Of a stretch of 64,000 nucleotides of DNA, positions 1-11,629 are shown piece after piece. The notes below the pieces were generated by a model. That model was not told where the DNA came from, searched no databases, and saw only the letters and a list, made by a program, of their open reading frames with translations. The translations under genes and the position numbers were made by a program. How positions within the stretch are numbered: position 1 is the stretch's first letter; the number at the start of each line of letters is the position of its first letter. The DNA comes from Acanthococcus lagerstroemiae (taxonomy: Eukaryota > Arthropoda > Insecta > Hemiptera > Eriococcidae). The stretch is from positions 27,331,399-27,395,398 of the forward strand of contig CM063108.1 of the NCBI GenBank assembly GCA_031841125.1, read 5' to 3'.

Positions 1-420
1 GTTTCACTCGAGGTGGAAGAGCATCTTGTAAACCCCGCCAGTTCACACGAACAAGGCATCACAATCGCAGGGCGTGTGTTACCACCTGAACAGAAAGATT
101 GGTACTGTGCGTGGGCACGGCATTGGATTGGGTTGGATGGACAGCTTACTCAACGTCGTGAAACACGTAGCTTGTTAAAGAACTGCGACTGCACACTCTT
201 AGGTACAGAGAAGGAAAACTCTCAACACAACAAAACCGTGGAGAAAGCAACGGCAAACTATCCCGACTAACCTACCCAGGAGAGTCGTGCGTCAGAAACT
301 GCGACTGTCAACGTCCGGTATCGGATATGGCGCCTAAAGAAGAAAGATCAGCGTCTAGGGAAGATATGGAGCAGAGAGAAATTAAGTAGTTACAGCACAA
401 TCTTAGCACAACCAATTTCT
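1..420 (+). other. Unclassified sequence with an open frame at the window edge
   Basis: A frame is open from base 1 to a TAA near 270 (about 89 codons, with no start needed if it enters from outside). The translation has no motif I recognise. It ends just before the tandem repeats that start near 421. It could be an internal piece of a retroelement, but nothing in it proves this. Confidence 0.25.
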
Positions 421-522
421 CTCTAGAAATCCAAAATTACGGGGCTAACAAATCAGGGGAGAGCCATTAATATCTGACGAAGGGAGGAGTGGGAGAAAAA
501 CTGAGTACGGCAAAATTTTAGC

Positions 523-976
523 ATAACAACGATATTCGTACCAAGAACGCACGAAATATGGAATAACGACGTTTATTCCACACAAACACACCAAAACACT
601 TTTTTTTCTAATTTGCTCTCAACCCAAGCCCTGGAATCCGCCCTTTCGAGCATTACTTCAGAGACGTCGAGGAACCTGTTAGGGCTGTCTTAGCCCTCTT
701 CCCTTCTGGCCGAAAACCCGGGACCTCCAGATTGCGAGACAAACGCGCTATAGACTCCTTCACCAAAACACTAAGCACAGTAGTGAAATCGCTTTGAAAA
801 TGTGCAATTATCGCATTCAGAAACTAGGCTGCATGGCGACGGCCAGCGGCCTTTATATACCCTGGCGTTATCGGCGAATCTCCTTATCGCTCTCGTTATC
901 GATCTTCTATTCTGTTGCTCGAAACTTGCGTCGATCGTTCTTCACTTATCTCGAATATTCGGGAGCATTCACCGCA
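523..976 (-). mobile_element. Solo LTR of a Ty3/gypsy element, minus orientation, containing a SINE
   Basis: Read on the minus strand this matches the LTRs at 17752-18006 and 21320-21579. Shared blocks are the CCCGAA-ATTCG start, the run TATATAAAGGCCGCTGGCCG (the promoter; TATA box at about 856-862), and the tail that reads on the plus strand as CGTACCAAGAACGCACGAAA. No internal region is attached on either side; the same tandem repeat lies on both flanks, so it is a solo LTR. A SINE interrupts it at 601-760. Exact outer ends are uncertain by a few bases. Confidence 0.75.
601..760 (-). mobile_element. tRNA-derived-looking SINE with perfect 12-bp TSD
   Basis: CACCAAAACACT occurs at 589-600 and again at 761-772, flanking a 160-bp insert that starts with T8 on the plus strand (a poly-A tail on the minus strand). 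Read on the minus strand, the head resembles a pol III promoter: TATAGCGCGTTTGTC (A-box-like) and GGAGGTCCCGGGTTTTCGG (B-box-like). TSD, poly-A tail and head together support a SINE inserted into the LTR. The tRNA origin is inference. Confidence 0.75.
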
Positions 977-1130
977 CTACTTTTCTCCAGAAATAAAAAA
1001 ATGGTGGGCTGGCCATTTTATTTAGGGAATATCAGAATCTGATGAAAGGAGGGAGTGGGGAGAAACTGCGTTCGGGAATATCTTAATACAACTTAGCACT
1101 ACTCGTAGCAAATTAGATGAGGGATATTAG

Positions 1131-1398
1131 CAGGGCCGGCTTAGGACCCGGGCGAGCCGGGCGCTTTCCCGGGGCGCCGTGAACTTAGGGGCGCCGAACG
1201 TCCGAAAAACGATGTTCCGCTGAATAAACTTGAGGTAAATTTTTTATTTACTTATCTTACTTTTATACTCATCTTAAGAAATTTGACTGGAAGTTCGTGA
1301 GAACAGATGTAAGAACAACGATGTTAATTTACCGTAATAAAGGAGGGCGCCTCAAAGGATCCTTGTCCGGGGGAAGATTTTTCCTTGAGCCGGCCCTG
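1131..1398. mobile_element. hAT-type MITE (TIR CAGGGCCGGC)
   Basis: The ends are CAGGGCCGGC (1131-1140) and its exact complement GCCGGCCCTG (1389-1398). They are flanked by 8-bp TSDs GATATTAG (1123-1130) and GGTATTAG (1399-1406), one mismatch. The interior is non-coding with GC-rich ends and an AT-rich middle. TIRs beginning CAGGG plus 8-bp TSDs are typical of non-autonomous hAT elements. Confidence 0.85.
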
Positions 1399-1735
1399 GG
1401 TATTAGTACCTGACGAAGAAAGAGGGTGGGGAGAAACTGAGTACTGCATAACCTTGGCATGTAAACACAACTCAGCACATCCAATAATTTTTTCCTAGGA
1501 ATCCAAAATGGCGGGGATAATCATTTTAGTGAAGAGAAGGAGAGAGTGGGAGAAAAACTGACTACGGCATAATCTTCGCACAAGTTAGCAAAACTCAATG
1601 TACAACCAATTTGTCTCCAAAGATCCAAAATGGCGAAACTAACCATTTTAGTGAGGAGGTATCAGTATCCGGCGAAAGAAGGGGATAACAGTGAAACTGA
1701 GTAAGGCACAACTCAGTAGTAAAGTTATTCCTGAA

Positions 1736-4030
1736 ATCTGAAATGGTGAAGTTGACTGTACAAAGGCTAAGTTGCCTAGGGTGAGCATACATGAATATGA
1801 TACCTATATAGGTGTATGTATAAAATACCAAACAATACATTGATAAATACAATTGCTTTCGTTTATATTGGAAATGAGACAATCGCCATGAGCGTATATG
1901 GTGTGTAGGTCAATTCAACCGTACACATACGATGGTTTCTCCTTTTCCAAATCACACTCCCGAAATCACTTTTACTAACCTTACTCCTCCACAAAGATAT
2001 GCAGAAGGCGTATGTAAATGGAAAACGGTGTTTCGATATTTGTACAAGGGCTAGTTGTACAGCTTTGCTAATTTGCTGATCCAGGGACAGCCACCTGAAT
2101 TCAGACACTCAAATACTTAATCATTAAAGACTTGGTTAGCGTTTAACCGACGCGTATAAAACTAACCCCATAAATCGATAAAATTTCGTTACAATAAATG
2201 CACCAGCAGAAATATTTAAAAGGATGAAAAACTGTATCCCAATACTTTTATGTACTTACCAAACAATACTGTACCGATATAAAATAAAAAGAAGAAGGTT
2301 TCTATATGATAATGCTTTTTCCTCTTCTCGCCTTTCTGCAATAAAGGACTAACTTCAAGAATGGAATTTTCATCGAAACATTCGATTCGCATTTTTACGT
2401 TTATCGATTGAGAGGTGATCGAGTATCCTTGTTTTCACTGTTCAACATAAATTACAAGAAGTGTCCAATGTTATCATTCAACTGACTATCTTATATCAAG
2501 CATGCTAATAAAATTACATTACTGATCAGATGAGCGTGTCTGTTACCTATTTATTATACGTACTTACATTTCTGTAAATAGCATACTTACGATCGAATTA
2601 ACTGAATTTTTATGAAAACAAACCTTATAAATTTTGGTCTTGTATCTAGCGCTTCAAATAATGAAATTTATTATTCACTAATTCGAAGACATAAATACAG
2701 AACTCCACTGCACCTACCACAACTTGCCGACATACGGTTCACGTGTTCTTCTCGCAGTAAGAATAATCAGACACAACAAAAGTCGAGAGATAAACTTTGC
2801 GAAAATGAAGATTGTGTACGCATACGTAACATAGACACATAAACTTGATAAATCTCGAGAATAATGTGATTACAGTGTTATCTCGCAAATTTCACTTATA
2901 GACACCCAACTCTTCTACCTCATTTGGTAGCAAACGATTCGAGTACCGTAAGGAAATGAACATTGGTCCACGTACATTCATACGACTATTAAAATTAAAT
3001 TATAATTGATAAAAATAACGGCTGAATCATAAACGTAAACACGAGAACATGACTTAAGAAAAATCCTTTTCAGATAGTTTGTAAAATTAAAACCCACAAA
3101 CATACCGAAGAAATGCCATCGCATTGGCCTAAATTTTCATTTTCGTGGTACTACACCATGTCTCGCCAACAACCTCTCTCCTCTCTATCATCTATATCCC
3201 TAAACTCGCAAATGTATCGACCCCATTGCGTGGTTCCTGGGTAACGTGAGTACATGCCATCATGCGTCCCTGGATTACTGGAAATTTTGCACGCGAGGAA
3301 CCTTTCTCTATGAAACGCTTCTGCAGGCCCGTAACGCGATCACTTTTTCAGACATGGGGGCATGAGGCGAGAAATTTCGTAAGTTCTGGGAGAAAAGAAG
3401 TACGGTGTAGGTGGATGTATTTTAATACGTCATCATTTTCCGAGAAAACGATACAGAATTAGGAATTTTAACCAACAGCGTAATATCCGTAGGGGCAGTG
3501 ATGACGGTCGCTCCATGAACCAATTCGTGGGAGCACCGTTTCCTACGGTGGCAATCATTTCTACGGACAAATTTCGTCCTTATGACTGCAAATATTGAAC
3601 GAAATATCGAAATAAATTGGGGGAACATGGACTTATTGTGAAAAGGATCGCATGAAATGTCCGACTAACGGAGCAATTCTCATCTTTACCGTTGTGAAAC
3701 GAAATAGTACAGGGTTAGTGCGCTAGTACCGCTGTAGAAATTGATCATGATAGTTCAGTTTTAATACACAGTGCACTTACAATATTCCAATTCTATTGCT
3801 ATTTGTAGAACCGCCAAAGAATTTCGCCTCTACGGGTCGAAATACTCGTTATGTCACTGCAATCCCAATTAAGTCGTAGACAAATTTCATTCTAGCCCTT
3901 CGTTATCCTTCGTGATCATTCGTAGGCAGGAAACGGGATAATTTATTGATTAAGGAAACTCTACTTGCTTCTCTGTAACTGAACAGGCCTAGGCTCCTGC
4001 TCTGTCCGCCAGATCCATATTTTCTGGACA
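1736..4030. other. No gene recognised
   Basis: AT-rich sequence with only short scattered ORFs, none longer than about 95 codons and none with a recognisable motif. No splice-linked exon chain, tRNA or clear repeat was found by eye. Confidence 0.4.
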
Positions 4031-4038
4031 CATGGTAC

Positions 4039-4206
4039 CAGTGGCGCAGCGTCTGGGGGCACTGGGGGGGGCACGTGCCCCTCCAATATTTTTACATAGT
4101 CTACTAACATTGGCGATTTTTAAAAAATAACTAAATTTTCGACTTTTTCTCCCTTGAAAATTTCATTATGCCCCCCCCCCTTGGGAAACCCCTAGCTACG
4201 CCACTG
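4039..4206. mobile_element. hAT-type MITE (TIR CAGTGGCGCAGC) with perfect TSD
   Basis: The ends are CAGTGGCGCAGC and GCTACGCCACTG. Perfect 8-bp TSD CATGGTAC lies at 4031-4038 and 4207-4214. The interior holds poly-G/poly-C tracts and the block TTTTCGACTTTTTCTCCCTT. The same family recurs at 52266-52441 and partly at 18118-18389. Confidence 0.92.
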
Positions 4207-4638
4207 CATGGTACTCATTTACGTAGGTATGCAAAAAGATAATTTTAAGAAAACGTACAAGTCTTTGAAAATTGGGTTGGACTTGAACCAATCAGAGACT
4301 TAAGCGGGTTTTAGAAAGGGCTTTGCCACAGTGGATCCCATCCACATATTTATCCGGATAGTGGAAAAGGCCAAAGAATATACCATTACAGAGGGTTTTC
4401 TATTCACCGACTTTATTTAGGCATTCGATTCGGTATCGCACACTAGTATGTTCGAAGCATTAAGCAGACACGGAGTAGCACATGACTTTATTCAGATCAT
4501 ATAACAAAGGTACATGACATGTCGAAACCATACATAAAAATAGATAAAAAAGGAAAAACGTTCTGGATACAGTGGGGGAGGGGGGTGAAACAGACTGATC
4601 CGCTTTCACCAAACATTTTTAATGCAATACTAGGGGAC

Positions 4639-5412
4639 TTTGCCCCTTGACCGCTTCGCGGCCCAACCCCCCGCCGTCACTCGCTTCGCTCATGCCGGCC
4701 TTGCTCGTCCATCCTCCACAGTCCTCAGTGTTTAGTCTAAAACTTTTGTTCGTGAGTTGAGATTTGCTTTGGGCTTCTTTTGCTCCCCCTCTATCAGCGG
4801 TCCTCAGTCTTCCACCATGAACCCCCCTTCCATCCTTTCTTCATCACGAGCCTCCTCCTCCACCATGACCCCCTCGTTCACCACGGTTGATCTCCGCCTC
4901 CACGGTCACTCGGCCACGAACTCCTCCACCCCAACGGCCCTAATCTACCAGAGGCTTCAATGCCCACCCCATGGTCTTTTACCTCCGCAGTATCCCCCCT
5001 CCCCGTGAACCCTTCCCTCTCCATTGGACTTCTTCCTTACCTCTACAATCATCGACCACCTGGCTCTTAATCTCTTCACATTACCCTCTCCCTCGCTCCA
5101 TTACCTTCTCCGTCCACAGCTTCTCCTCCACATGGCAACCTCCGTTCATCCTTCCGATCATCACTCAGTCCTCCACTTAGTCTCCCCCCCCCCGATCACC
5201 CTCTTCCACCCCGAGTGCCCACTCCCATTAGGACTACGTCTCCCCGACCACCCCTACACCACTATGGCCTTCATTTCTGTTCACGTACCACGCCCCCACC
5301 AAGACCTCTTCACCCATCACTACGCCCTTCCCAATTGCGGCCTTAATTCCTCGCTACAGCCTTCTCCTTCCACTGCTCCTTCTCGGCGGCCTCTTCTTCC
5401 AAACCCCCTCGA
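4639..5412 (-). mobile_element. Retroposed pyrimidine-rich insertion inside the LINE
   Basis: AATACTAGGGGAC (4626-4638) and AGTATTAGAGGAC (5413-5425) look like a diverged 13-bp target-site duplication. Skipping the insert joins the LINE coding blocks on both sides. The insert is strongly C/T-rich on the plus strand. Its left end carries GACCGCTTCGCGGCCC and CTCGCTTCGCTCATGCCGGC. Proline/serine-rich ORFs across it look like composition artefacts. Minus orientation is inferred from purine richness. Confidence 0.55.
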
Positions 5413-5812
5413 AGTATTAGAGGACGTTTTTCGGGAAACGAATTGAAAAAATGTGAATCAATATGAGCGGTAAAAATCTAAACAATCTGCGGTTCGCAGA
5501 TGATGTACTGATAGAAAAAAATGCAATAGAACGAGCAAAAATGGGAAAAGATCCGAGGAAACAATGCGCGAAAGTGGGACTAAGCACAAACACGCGTCGA
5601 AAACCAAAATAATGACCAATGAAAAACATGTAGATCATATCCAAATAGGCAACTTAGTAATATACAAAGTGGCCAATTACAGTGGGGGGGGGGCATATAC
5701 AAAAATAAGTAAGTATATAAAGAAAGAAAAAGTAAAATAAAAGAGGAAGGAAAGAAAAAGTAACTAAAGAAAAAGAAAGAGGAAAAAGACAACTGAAAGA
5801 TAGGGGGAAAAA

Positions 5813-5845
<33 letters not shown>

Positions 5846-5867
5846 GAAAAAAAAAAAAAAAAAAAAA
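5813..5867. repeat. (AAT)n microsatellite followed by poly-A
   Basis: About eleven AAT/TAA units (5813-5844) are followed by a run of A (5846-5867) inside the LINE remnant. The long phenylalanine/tyrosine-rich minus-strand ORF here is a translation of these repeats. Confidence 0.95.
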
Positions 5868-6513
5868 TAAGGTACCTAGTTTTCGAATTGCCAGCCATTC
5901 CCCCGTGTCCCTACCCCATCCACCCACTAGTCGTCTGCACCGTATTTTTTCAAAAAAAAGTTTTATTTTTATTTTTTATTTTAAAATTTTTTTCAAATTT
6001 GTCATATTTTAAAAACATTATAATATTTTTTAAAATTAATATTTAATTAATTAATAAAATATTATAATTATGAAATTAAACACAAAAATTGAAGGTTCTA
6101 GACATGTGTATAGTGCCAGTATGGATGTCAGGCATGGTCATTAACCAAGAATCAAGTTTCTAGGCCAAGAACAACTTAGAATTCAATGATGAGAAGCGTG
6201 TTGAAAATCAAAATTAAAGATAAAATTAGTATTAAATAAATTATAAATAAAGTCAAAATCCGAGATATTGGATACTAGATCAAGAAACTCAAGTTCAAGT
6301 ATGCAGGCCATATAGCCAGGGGGCCGGGAGAGATGAAGCTTGCTAGCCACCCAATGGATACCTAGAAGCAATAAAAGGAGCCGAGGAAGGACTAATACAA
6401 GATGGCTAGACGAAATTCGAAGGTACATAGGTCCTCAATGGGTCAGCAACGCCCAAAATAAAAGATACTGGAAAAACATGTCAGAGGCTTATGCTCTCAT
6501 ATGGGCAGACTAA

Positions 6514-7432
6514 ACGGTGGCTCATCTACACCACAGCTCCAAGTACTTGGCGGAAAATATGTGGCAGTTTCTATAAACAGGGAGACCTTTGTCAATAAGA
6601 AAAAGAGAAGGAAAACGGGAAAAACTAAAAAGTGAAATGTTCAGCAAAAAGAATCGAGTCTACAAAAATATCAGCAAGTAGTTCTATATCTTCGACCATA
6701 GTACGTATCTTAGGAAATAAAAAAATTATACGATCATTTTCGCCGAATTCTGAATTTTTAAAAAGTTATCCTGCACTGAGTAATTTTTTCATCTCCTAGA
6801 TACGTACAACCAGTTCCCATAGTCACAATAGCTCGCAGACCATTAATTATTTACCCAGAGTTGGGCTGAAACCCGGTTTTTTCGACCATTTAACGAAAAA
6901 TGATATCTTACCTAACTTTCAACGTTTTCCAGCGCCTTCAATTTTGAGAATAGGCAATACATCGTACTAAGATTGTATTTTCCATCCCAGCCAGTACTAC
7001 CAGCCCTCATAGTCAGATTATTTTGTCAATTATCATGTCTCGCTTATCATCCAGAAAATTGTGTTATTTTGTAATCCTTAAAATATCGTGGCCCCTTCAA
7101 TTTGCTCATATGCAACTTTTCGTAATTAACTTTTCTTTTAGTTTTTTCGAGTACTATGCGTATATGTACAGCGGGTTCTTGAACGCAGTCCGGACTCTCT
7201 GTATAATAGTCTATGAAACAGTTTGATCTTTGACAAGAAAATCAACATAATGTATTCAAAAACTTCGAAGGTGTTTTTCTCAAAACCTTGTTTTTCGAAA
7301 ATTGCGAGGTACCTTATTTTTAATGGATGTTCAGAGATGAATACAGCACATAGGAAGCTGGAAAAGGTCTCATTTTGTCAGGAATTGAGTCTACTACATA
7401 ACTCAAAAATGATCTGACCAACAAAGCTGACC
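6514..7432. other. No gene recognised
   Basis: AT-rich sequence downstream of the LINE tail. Two short plus-strand ORFs near 7023-7417 show no known motif. Confidence 0.4.
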
Positions 7433-7440
7433 CTTTTTAT

Positions 7441-7611
7441 CATAGGCGCAAACAGGTGGGGGCTTGGGGGCTTAGCCCTCCGCCCAACTTCTGTGTATCC
7501 CCCCAAACTCTAAAAGATTACCAGAGAAAATGATGCAGGGAGTGGTGTTGCTTCATAACAAGGGAAGGCTTAAGCCCCCCCCCCCAGTTCTGAGCCCTAT
7601 TTGCGCTTCTG
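7441..7611. mobile_element. hAT-type MITE, family CATAGGCGCAAACAGG, copy 1
   Basis: The left end CATAGGCGCAAACAGG pairs with the right end CCTATTTGCGCTTCTG (complement CAGAAGCGCAAATAGG). Perfect 8-bp TSD CTTTTTAT lies at 7433-7440 and 7612-7619. The interior shares its sequence with the copy at 8336-8475. Confidence 0.9.
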
Positions 7612-8011
7612 CTTTTTATAGAAACTGCCACATATATTGAACGTACACTGACAGTCAAAGCTACAATAAAAATGATTTCTTACCTACAGTATTTTTAACG
7701 TTGAGAGAGTAAATTTTTCAAAATAATCCTTCAGACCTAACAAGCCAAATGAACAAATACTGAATACGAAACCATAAATTGTACAACTGAAAAAATGACC
7801 ACTATTTGCAAGAGAAAATTATTATTATTTTTTGAATCTGAAGTTCAAGTATGAGAATCGGAGGGGGCAGCTTTTCTCAGGCGGCATCAACTGACTCAGT
7901 AAAAAGTGTAAGTCGTCAGCTCTAGTGCATGTGGACGTCCGATTTCAGCCAATCATAATATTAAAATATGACAGGTAGGTAATAGGTATTCAATTTGATC
8001 AATAAGGCCAG

Positions 8012-8281
8012 CAGGGGCGCCGGATGAAACCTTTTTCCAGGAGGGGGGGGGGGCACTAATGAAGAAATTTTTAGGGCAAATCATTATAGTATGTAGGTAT
8101 AGCGATTGAAATTTTTGTTAGAAAAATATTACAGAAGGCCTGCGTAATTAATAATGGATTTTAATTCAATTACCTATCTGTAATTTGAGTTTGATCGAGG
8201 GGGCAAAATGATACTTTGGCCCCGAGATCAGTTGAGTGGAGGGGGCAAATACCCCTTTTGTCCCCATCTCCAGCTCCCCTG
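8012..8281. mobile_element. hAT-type MITE (TIR CAGGGGCGCCGGA) with perfect TSD
   Basis: The left end CAGGGGCGCCGGA pairs with the right end TCCAGCTCCCCTG. Perfect 8-bp TSD AAGGCCAG lies at 8004-8011 and 8282-8289. It has a poly-G tract near 8042-8052 and no coding capacity. Confidence 0.92.
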
Positions 8282-8335
8282 AAGGCCAGGAGCGAACTGA
8301 GGGGAGAGGCGAGTACGAGGTTTATGACCTGCTAG

Positions 8336-8475
8336 CATAAGCGTAAATAGGTGGGGTTTGGGGGCTTAGCCCCCAAATTCTGAAAGATTACCAAAGAAAA
8401 TGATGCAGAGAGTGGTGTTGCTTTATAATAAGGGGGCTTAAGCCCTCTCAGTTCCGAGCCCTATTTGCGCTTCTG
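8336..8475. mobile_element. hAT-type MITE, family CATAGGCGCAAACAGG, copy 2
   Basis: The ends are CATAAGCGTAAATAGG and CCTATTTGCGCTTCTG. Perfect 8-bp TSD CCTGCTAG lies at 8328-8335 and 8476-8483. It shares the interior block ATTACCA.AGAAAATGATGCAG with copy 1 at 7441-7611 and is about 30 bp shorter. Confidence 0.92.
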
Positions 8476-9410
8476 CCTGCTAGTCGGAAAAGTGCCCTAC
8501 GGATGTGAAATAAAAAATCTAAGAAACCTGCCACCTCCATAATTCATGAACACTCATTCGCAACTTCTGAAGAGGTGAGACGCCCTATCCTATATGCACT
8601 TAAGCGGCCTGATAAAAATAGTTTGGCCTCAGCCTTTTGGATCCTAGTTCGATCTTGAGTTCAGCTGAAGATTAGAAAGATCAATAGGTACGCACAAATC
8701 ACTCGTAACAGAAATCGATAACAGAAAGCAAGGTTAATAAGTGACATGGATTTTTAATTTCGTTTTGAAATACAAAACACGTAACCTTCGAACTCATCTC
8801 AATTTCGGGCACTGAATAAAAGATACAAGTTTCGGATTAGCATACGTAAGCTTTCGTTCATTCGCCTTGAAATACAAAGAACGTTCTACATATTAACTGA
8901 CCATCTGTTCAAACTTTGATATCGATCCGTTAAACTGATAAAAATATTTATCAATATTTTAACGCCAGCCAGCTACAAAGATAAAATTATATCAAAAGTG
9001 TACCTACTGTACATACGTACATACAGAAATTGGGAGTACTGAACAAGGACAAAATCGAAGGAAAAGAAAGAAAAAAAGTTTTGTCTGTTGGCAGAATCGG
9101 ATCACAAATAGTTGAATGAAAAGAACTGCTTAATTCCAATACCTCGTAATCCCGAAAAAGTAAATTTTCTAGGAGAAATAAAAAAGTATACAGAGCAGAA
9201 TAATACTAATTAAAAGATAGGAAAGACTAAAGGGGCGGCGATAATTATCGAAATCGAAACAGAGGAAGACATTGGCAAAATCGTCAAAGATGAAATCTAA
9301 GGAAGATAAATTTTGAAGTAGTTACATAAGGCAAAAACGAGATTACTAAAGATGATCTTTAGGTGTGGATAGATCCCTACCAGAGAAAGTACATAATCGA
9401 AACAACACAT

Positions 9411-9573
9411 CAGGGGTGGATTAACCCCTTCTGGCGTAGGAAGCAAGCTCAAAATTGGCACCCTCACGCGCCCTGCATTTGGGCTGAAAATTTTTTTCGC
9501 CCACTGACAGCGCCCTTTTCTTCTCCGCGCCCTAAGCAAATGCTTCCCATGCTTACGTGTTAATCCGCCACTG
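9411..9573. mobile_element. hAT-type MITE (TIR CAGGGGTGGATTAA) with perfect TSD, inside the R1-like LINE
   Basis: The ends are CAGGGGTGGATTAA and TTAATCCGCCACTG. Perfect 8-bp TSD CAACACAT lies at 9403-9410 and 9574-9581. A diverged relative lies at 51028-51215 with the same interior blocks (GGAAGC, AGCAAATGCTTCCCATGCTTACGTGT). Confidence 0.92.
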
Positions 9574-11629
9574 CAACACATCAGCTAACTATAGCAAGAC
9601 TAAATTTGCAAATTAAGCCGATCTTCCGGACCAGGCCTAGAGACCGAGACACGGTCCACTGGGTCACAGAGGTCTCAGGCGCTGTTAGGCGAGATATCCA
9701 CCAAAAAAGGCAGGCCGTATGTTGGCTTTGGGAGTTGCCATACTGATGACTTCATTAATGTGGCCAGATATGCCGTAACTGTCAAGGCTTTGGACATGCC
9801 TAGGAAAATTGTCGTAGAACGTACATTACTGGCGCCAAGTGCGCTGAAAAGGGTCTTGCGGCCGAAGCATGTCAGGTAGAAGCACCAGTTTGCGCAAATT
9901 GTAGGTTTGGTAAGATTGATCATCATCATCCAGTCGACAGCAAGGAGTATTCTTGCTGCAAGAGCGCTGTTAGGAAAACAGCTGAAGACCTGGACATATA
10001 CGGATGGCATCAACCATACCCTTTGGTAATGCAAACAAAACAGAAGTCGTCCGCAGACAGCAACGCATTAGAAGCGGCGATCTACAGCTTATGAATTGGG
10101 GTTACACTGATACAGGAGCCATACTGTGGAAAGAACCCTCCAACAAAGAATAAGAAGATTTTATGTCTCGGAAGAAACCGCATCATCAGTGTAGGCGGAG
10201 AAGAAGACCCGATGGCAGCTATTGTTGTGGCCGACCCCACGTTGAAGGTAGTTCAGCTACCCCAGTGGATGGATAGCCCCGTGGCAGTGGCTAAAATCGA
10301 GACAGAATTGAAATCAGTAGTGATTATCAGTGTACCTATACTGCCAGTTCCGAGATGAACTCGGCGAGTATCTGAACAGGCTCCAGACTGTCCTCGAGGA
10401 GTTGGAGAGAAGAGCCAGAGTTGTCATCGGCATGGACTCCAACGTCAGATCGACGCTCCGGGACAATTCTGTGATCGACTCCAAGAAGTAAACACTGAAG
10501 AGTTCATACTGAGAAACAATTCAGACATAGCAAATAAGCCCAGCCAGTTGGAAACGTCATTTTCGGCTAGCAGCGAATCCAATATTGATGTCACTCCAGC
10601 AACACCGAACTTGGCAAATAGAATAACAGATGCACCGTAGTCCCTCATGAAATAGCCAGTAACCATCGGCTTATTATATTTGACTACAACCTAGAACGGC
10701 CAAGAGATATGAGATCATGTTGGAAACTGGGTAAAAAACTAGATGGGCAGACTGGACAAAGTACCGAAAAGAACTCGTAAGGCTCGACGGAAACACTCCT
10801 AAGGGGGATTAAGGTTGAGAAAAAAGCGAAACTGTAAGAGATTATCACAGCAGCGGCCAACTCGGCAATCCTCAGGGGCTCGAAAAAGATCAGAAAAGTC
10901 AAATGGTGGAAAGGAAATCTGGCGGAAATTCAAAGTTAGAAAAAAGCGAAAAGGCTACAAAAGCTGAACAAAGACAGAAATTTGACCGAAGAAGAAAAGG
11001 AGAACATGGAAAGGCTGAATATCGAAGAGCGTTCGCCAGATACTCTCATGAAATAGTCAAGTCCATAGAAAACAGTTGGGACATATTCTGAAAGGAAAAT
11101 ATGAGACCGTGCCCTATAGGGAATAGTCTACGATCTCATTAAGAGGGTGGGTAGACGTCGAATGATCCTCGCCAGCATCAAACGACCTGATGGCACCTAT
11201 ACAGACAGCCGAACTAACTCGATGAAAGAGATCGTTCACGATAAAATCCCAGATAACAAAACTGAAACAGACAACGGAAGACCATAGAGAAATCAGAAAA
11301 GAAGCAAACCAAATTTGAAACGAAAAGTCACTAAGGCGGAGACAGAAAAGCAAATACGAAGACTGAAAAGGGACAAAGTCTCTGAACACGACAAAATCAT
11401 GAATGAAATGATCATCGAGAGATGGGGTGCCACTGGTGATAGGGTCACAGAGGTGTTCAATGCCGCGATGCAGCAGGGGGTGTTTCCGACAGTCTGGTGG
11501 AATGCGGCGGTCCTTGTAACAATCCCGAAAAGTTCAGACACCACTCCATCTGAAATCTACAGCATCCGACCCATTCGTCTACTTGATAACCTGGGAAAGT
11601 TGTTGGAGTGGTGTCTGGCTAAGCGTATA

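Larger units (their letters stand above)
421..1735. repeat. Degenerate ~115-bp tandem repeats with a CCAAAATGGCG core, split by insertions
   Basis: At least five diverged copies lie at about 421-522, 977-1130, 1399-1490, 1491-1610 and 1611-1735. Each copy carries in order: TCTCCAGAAATCCAAAATGG, a GGGGCTAACCATTTT-like block, an AGTATCTGACGAAGG block, GTGGGGAGAAACTGAGTACGG and CATAATCTTAGCACAA. The array is interrupted by a solo LTR (about 523-976) and a MITE (1131-1398). No coding potential is seen. The copies are old, with many substitutions and indels. Confidence 0.7.
4288..6513 (+). pseudogene. Decayed LINE fragment (RT to C-terminal tail), split by an insertion
   Basis: Translated pieces in order match a non-LTR retrotransposon ORF2. 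An RT block reading AGFRKGFATVDPIHIF is followed by an AFDSVSHTSMFEALSRHGV-like block at about 4288-4500. After an insertion (4639-5412), the RT catalytic block LNNLRFADDVLI occurs near 5476-5512. A C-terminal RTRWLDEIRRYIGPQW-like tail ends with a stop near 6513. Several in-frame stops and low-complexity expansions show it is dead. The clade is uncertain. Confidence 0.75.

Noticed and set aside
4757..5446. Overlapping plus-strand ORFs rich in P, S and L
   Set aside because: They lie in the pyrimidine-rich retroposed insert; three frames look alike, as expected from composition alone.
5580..5927. 115-aa minus-strand ORF rich in F and Y
   Set aside because: It is a translation of the AAT microsatellite and poly-A run.
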